Shown here: positions 5,215 through 6,278 of the stretch, piece by piece
How the letters are laid out: each line of letters begins with the position of its first letter
Numbering within the stretch: position 1 is the first letter of the stretch
NCBI GenBank assembly: GCA_012841845.1
Contig: DUTZ01000225.1
Coordinates: 1-6,278, forward strand
Direction of reading: 5' to 3'
Length of the DNA stretch: 6,278 nucleotides
Source: Actinomycetales bacterium
GTDB taxonomy: Bacteria; Actinomycetota; Actinomycetes; Mycobacteriales; Mycobacteriaceae
The notes under the pieces: generated by a model
The model's input: the letters and a program-made list of their open reading frames with translations, nothing else
Told to the model about the DNA's origin: nothing
Database searches by the model: none
Made by a program: the position numbers and the translations under genes

Positions 5215-5236
5215 GCCGGGCGTGGGGCCGCCCGGC
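5215..5236. other. Hairpin in the predicted 5' leader of adh
   Basis: GCCGGGCG (5215-5222) and CGCCCGGC (5229-5236) are perfect complements with a 6-base loop. On the adh transcript the hairpin would lie between the predicted start (near 5249) and the ribosome site (5207 to 5202), 7 bases before the latter. It may stabilise the leader or affect ribosome access; it lacks a T-run and does not look like a terminator. Confidence 0.45.
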
Positions 5237-5238
5237 AC

Positions 5239-5252
5239 TGGAACGTGTTCTC
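5239..5252. promoter_or_regulatory. KstR-like operator, adh-proximal copy
   Basis: The site holds GAAC-GT-GTTC, an inverted repeat, within GGAACGTGTTCT (5240-5251). Against the published KstR pattern TnnAACnnGTTnnA it matches seven of eight fixed bases, failing only at the last (C for A). It lies 3 bases downstream of the predicted adh -10 box, covering the start site, where a repressor would block transcription. Other TetR-family regulators bind similar sequences. Confidence 0.6.
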
Positions 5253-5255
5253 ATC

Positions 5256-5261
5256 ACGATA
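5256..5261 (-). promoter_or_regulatory. Candidate -10 box of adh
   Basis: On the minus strand TATCGT (5261 to 5256) matches TAnnnT. The start site would fall near 5249, inside the adh-proximal operator, giving a leader of about 54 bases. No clear -35 hexamer is found at 17-18 bases, so the promoter may be weak or need an activator. Confidence 0.4.
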
Positions 5262-5280
5262 TCCGCATTGTTGCATGGAG

Positions 5281-5310
5281 ATGACCCGGACCGGGAACGT
5301 GTTCTAGTTT
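5281..5310 (+). promoter_or_regulatory. Candidate promoter of the SDR gene
   Basis: A -35-like ATGACC (5281-5286, four of six bases matching TTGACA) is followed by an 18-base spacer and a -10 TAGTTT (5305-5310). The KstR-like site fills the end of the spacer and overlaps the first two bases of the -10 box. Transcription would start near 5317, leaving a leader of about 52 bases before the ATG at 5369. Confidence 0.45.
5293..5306. promoter_or_regulatory. KstR-like operator, SDR-proximal copy
   Basis: The second copy of GGAACGTGTTCT (5294-5305) is identical over 12 bases to the adh-proximal copy and in the same orientation, 54 bases away (about five helical turns). It matches seven of eight fixed bases of TnnAACnnGTTnnA, failing only at the first (G for T). 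It overlaps the predicted SDR -10 box. Confidence 0.62.
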
Positions 5311-5368
5311 CGACGCGAGGAGGCGCGGGAATCCGCCCGTTCCCCCAGGACACACCAAGGAGCGTCCG

Positions 5369-6256
5369 ATGAGCGTCAGGAACGAGAGCGGCCGCGTGGC
5401 CGGCAAGGTCGCCTTCATCACCGGAGCGGGCCAGGGGCAGGGCCGCACCCACGCGCTGGCCCTGGCCGCCGAGGGCGCGCGGATCGTCGGGTGCGACCTC
5501 GACACCCCCTACCCCGACTGCGTGAACTACGCGCCGGCGAACGCCGAGCTGCTCGCGGAGACCAGGCAGCTCGTCGAGGAGGCCGGCGGCGAGATGGTGA
5601 CGGCCGTCGCCGACGTCCGCCGGCTCGACGAGCTCCGCGCCGCCGTCGCCGTGGGCCTCGAGGCGTTCGGGCGGATCGACGTGGTGTGCGCCAACGCGGG
5701 GCTGGCCACCTTCCCGTCGTCGCCCTTCGACGTCTCCGAGGAGGAGTACGACGTCGTCATGGACACCAACGCCAAGGGCTGCTGGAACACGGTCCTCGCC
5801 ACGGCGCCGCACATGATCGGGGCCCGCCGGCCGGGCTCGATCATCATGACGAGCTCGGCCGCGGGCCTGCGTGGCCACGTCCCCTACGCGCACTACGTGG
5901 CCGCCAAGCACGCGGTGGTGGGGCTCATGCGCTCGTTCTCCAACGAGCTGGCGCGCCACGGCATCCGCGTCAACACCGTCCACCCCACCGGCGTGGCCTC
6001 GCCCGGCATGGGGTCGGACCCGAACATCTTCCCGCTGTTCGAGTCCCGCCCGGACTTCCTCCAGTCCGTCACCAACACGATGCCGGACCTGGACTCCAGC
6101 TTCGCCGACAACCCCGACACCGCGGACTTCCAGTGGGTGCCGGCCCTCGCCCCGGAGGAGATCTCCCGCGCGGTCGTCTTCCTGGCCTCCGACGAGTCCC
6201 GCTACATCACCGGCCAGACCCTCGCCGTGGACGCGGGGTGCACCACCAAGGCGTGA
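5369..6256 (+). CDS. Mycofactocin-type short-chain dehydrogenase/reductase (SDR)
   Basis: A 295-residue NAD-type SDR. The cofactor motif TGAGQGQG is at residues 18-25, D43 ends the second strand (NAD preference), and NAG is at 109-111. The catalytic set is N134, S163, Y176 and K180 (YVAAK). Two insertions relative to classical 250-residue SDRs, around 46-65 and 208-250, together with GQGRTHAL, HYVAAKHAVVGLMRSFSNEL and RVNTVHPTGV, mark the mycofactocin-coupled SDR type (TIGR03971). That family is proposed to keep its nicotinamide bound and pass electrons to mycofactocin. It probably oxidises a secondary alcohol or reduces a ketone; the substrate is unknown. AAGGAG (5357-5362) lies 6 bases before the ATG. 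The gene is divergent from the NDMA-type adh, with a KstR-like site over its promoter. It is complete and followed at once by a hairpin. Confidence 0.92.
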   Translation: MSVRNESGRVAGKVAFITGAGQGQGRTHALALAAEGARIVGCDLDTPYPDCVNYAPANAELLAETRQLVEEAGGEMVTAVADVRRLDELRAAVAVGLEAFGRIDVVCANAGLATFPSSPFDVSEEEYDVVMDTNAKGCWNTVLATAPHMIGARRPGSIIMTSSAAGLRGHVPYAHYVAAKHAVVGLMRSFSNELARHGIRVNTVHPTGVASPGMGSDPNIFPLFESRPDFLQSVTNTMPDLDSSFADNPDTADFQWVPALAPEEISRAVVFLASDESRYITGQTLAVDAGCTTKA

Positions 6257-6257
6257 G

Positions 6258-6274
6258 CCGCCGCCGGGCGGCGG
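6258..6274 (+). terminator. GC hairpin just after the SDR stop, possible terminator
   Basis: CCGCCG (6258-6263) pairs with CGGCGG (6269-6274) around a 5-base loop, starting 2 bases after the stop codon. The window ends 4 bases later, so a T-run or following gene cannot be judged. It may simply be a GC-rich triplet repeat. Confidence 0.45.
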
Positions 6275-6278
6275 GGGC

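Noticed and set aside
5196..5276. Longer N-terminus for adh starting at 5276
   Set aside because: The extra residues have no family match, would include the operator and leader hairpin in coding sequence, and a good ribosome site precedes 5195.
5285..5295. CCCGG-A-CCGGG palindrome beside the SDR-proximal operator
   Set aside because: Short GC palindromes are common here. It overlaps the -35/spacer region but matches no known site.
3993..5372. A 459-residue open frame on the plus strand opposite adh
   Set aside because: It is low-complexity Val/Gly/Ala/Asp/His sequence mirroring a well-conserved zinc dehydrogenase on the minus strand. Long antisense frames are expected at this GC content.
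1..6278. tRNA, rRNA, CRISPR array, insertion sequence or prophage genes
   Set aside because: No cloverleaf, repeat-spacer array, transposase-like frame, long terminal repeats or composition break was seen on either strand by eye.

Overview
The window is very GC-rich, with codons ending mostly in G or C, actinobacterial-type TAnnnT -10 boxes set 6-7 bases before several ATGs, and protein families typical of Actinomycetota (M. tuberculosis-like CysQ, a DUF1707 protein, an NDMA-type alcohol dehydrogenase, a mycofactocin-type SDR). I infer a chromosomal segment of a high-GC actinomycete, perhaps Nocardioidaceae or a relative, but the genus cannot be fixed from this sequence. I see no tRNA, rRNA, CRISPR array or mobile element, and no stretch longer than 300 bases lacks a gene.

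Region 1 (1-2531) is housekeeping. The 5' end of an Lhr-type helicase runs leftward off the window. Divergent from it is cysQ (3'-phosphoadenosine-5'-phosphate phosphatase), followed by thyA (thymidylate synthase) and dfrA (dihydrofolate reductase). thyA and dfrA form a short operon for the dTMP/folate cycle: ThyA makes dihydrofolate and DfrA reduces it back. cysQ and thyA each have a -10 box that places transcription start at or next to the ATG, so both look leaderless.

Region 2 (2541-3999) lies on the minus strand. A CsoR-family repressor with a Cys-Asn-Cys ligand pattern (more like persulfide-sensing CstR than copper-sensing CsoR) is followed by a DUF302 protein and then a DUF1707/LiaF-like protein. 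The repressor gene has a promoter overlapped by an ATACC...GGTAC dyad, a likely autoregulatory operator. A second, related dyad lies before the DUF302 gene. The DUF1707 gene appears to have its own leaderless promoter, squeezed into a 20-base gap.

Region 3 (4009-6278) holds two divergent dehydrogenase genes of the types linked to the redox cofactor mycofactocin: a zinc-dependent NDMA-type alcohol dehydrogenase (minus) and a mycofactocin-type short-chain dehydrogenase (plus). Their 173-base shared intergenic region carries two copies of GGAACGTGTTCT, each at one predicted core promoter. The sites resemble the operator of KstR, the TetR-family repressor of actinobacterial steroid catabolism. 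I infer a co-repressed pair of alcohol/carbonyl-oxidising enzymes, perhaps acting on steroid or other lipid-derived substrates. A long hairpin separates the adh gene from region 2.
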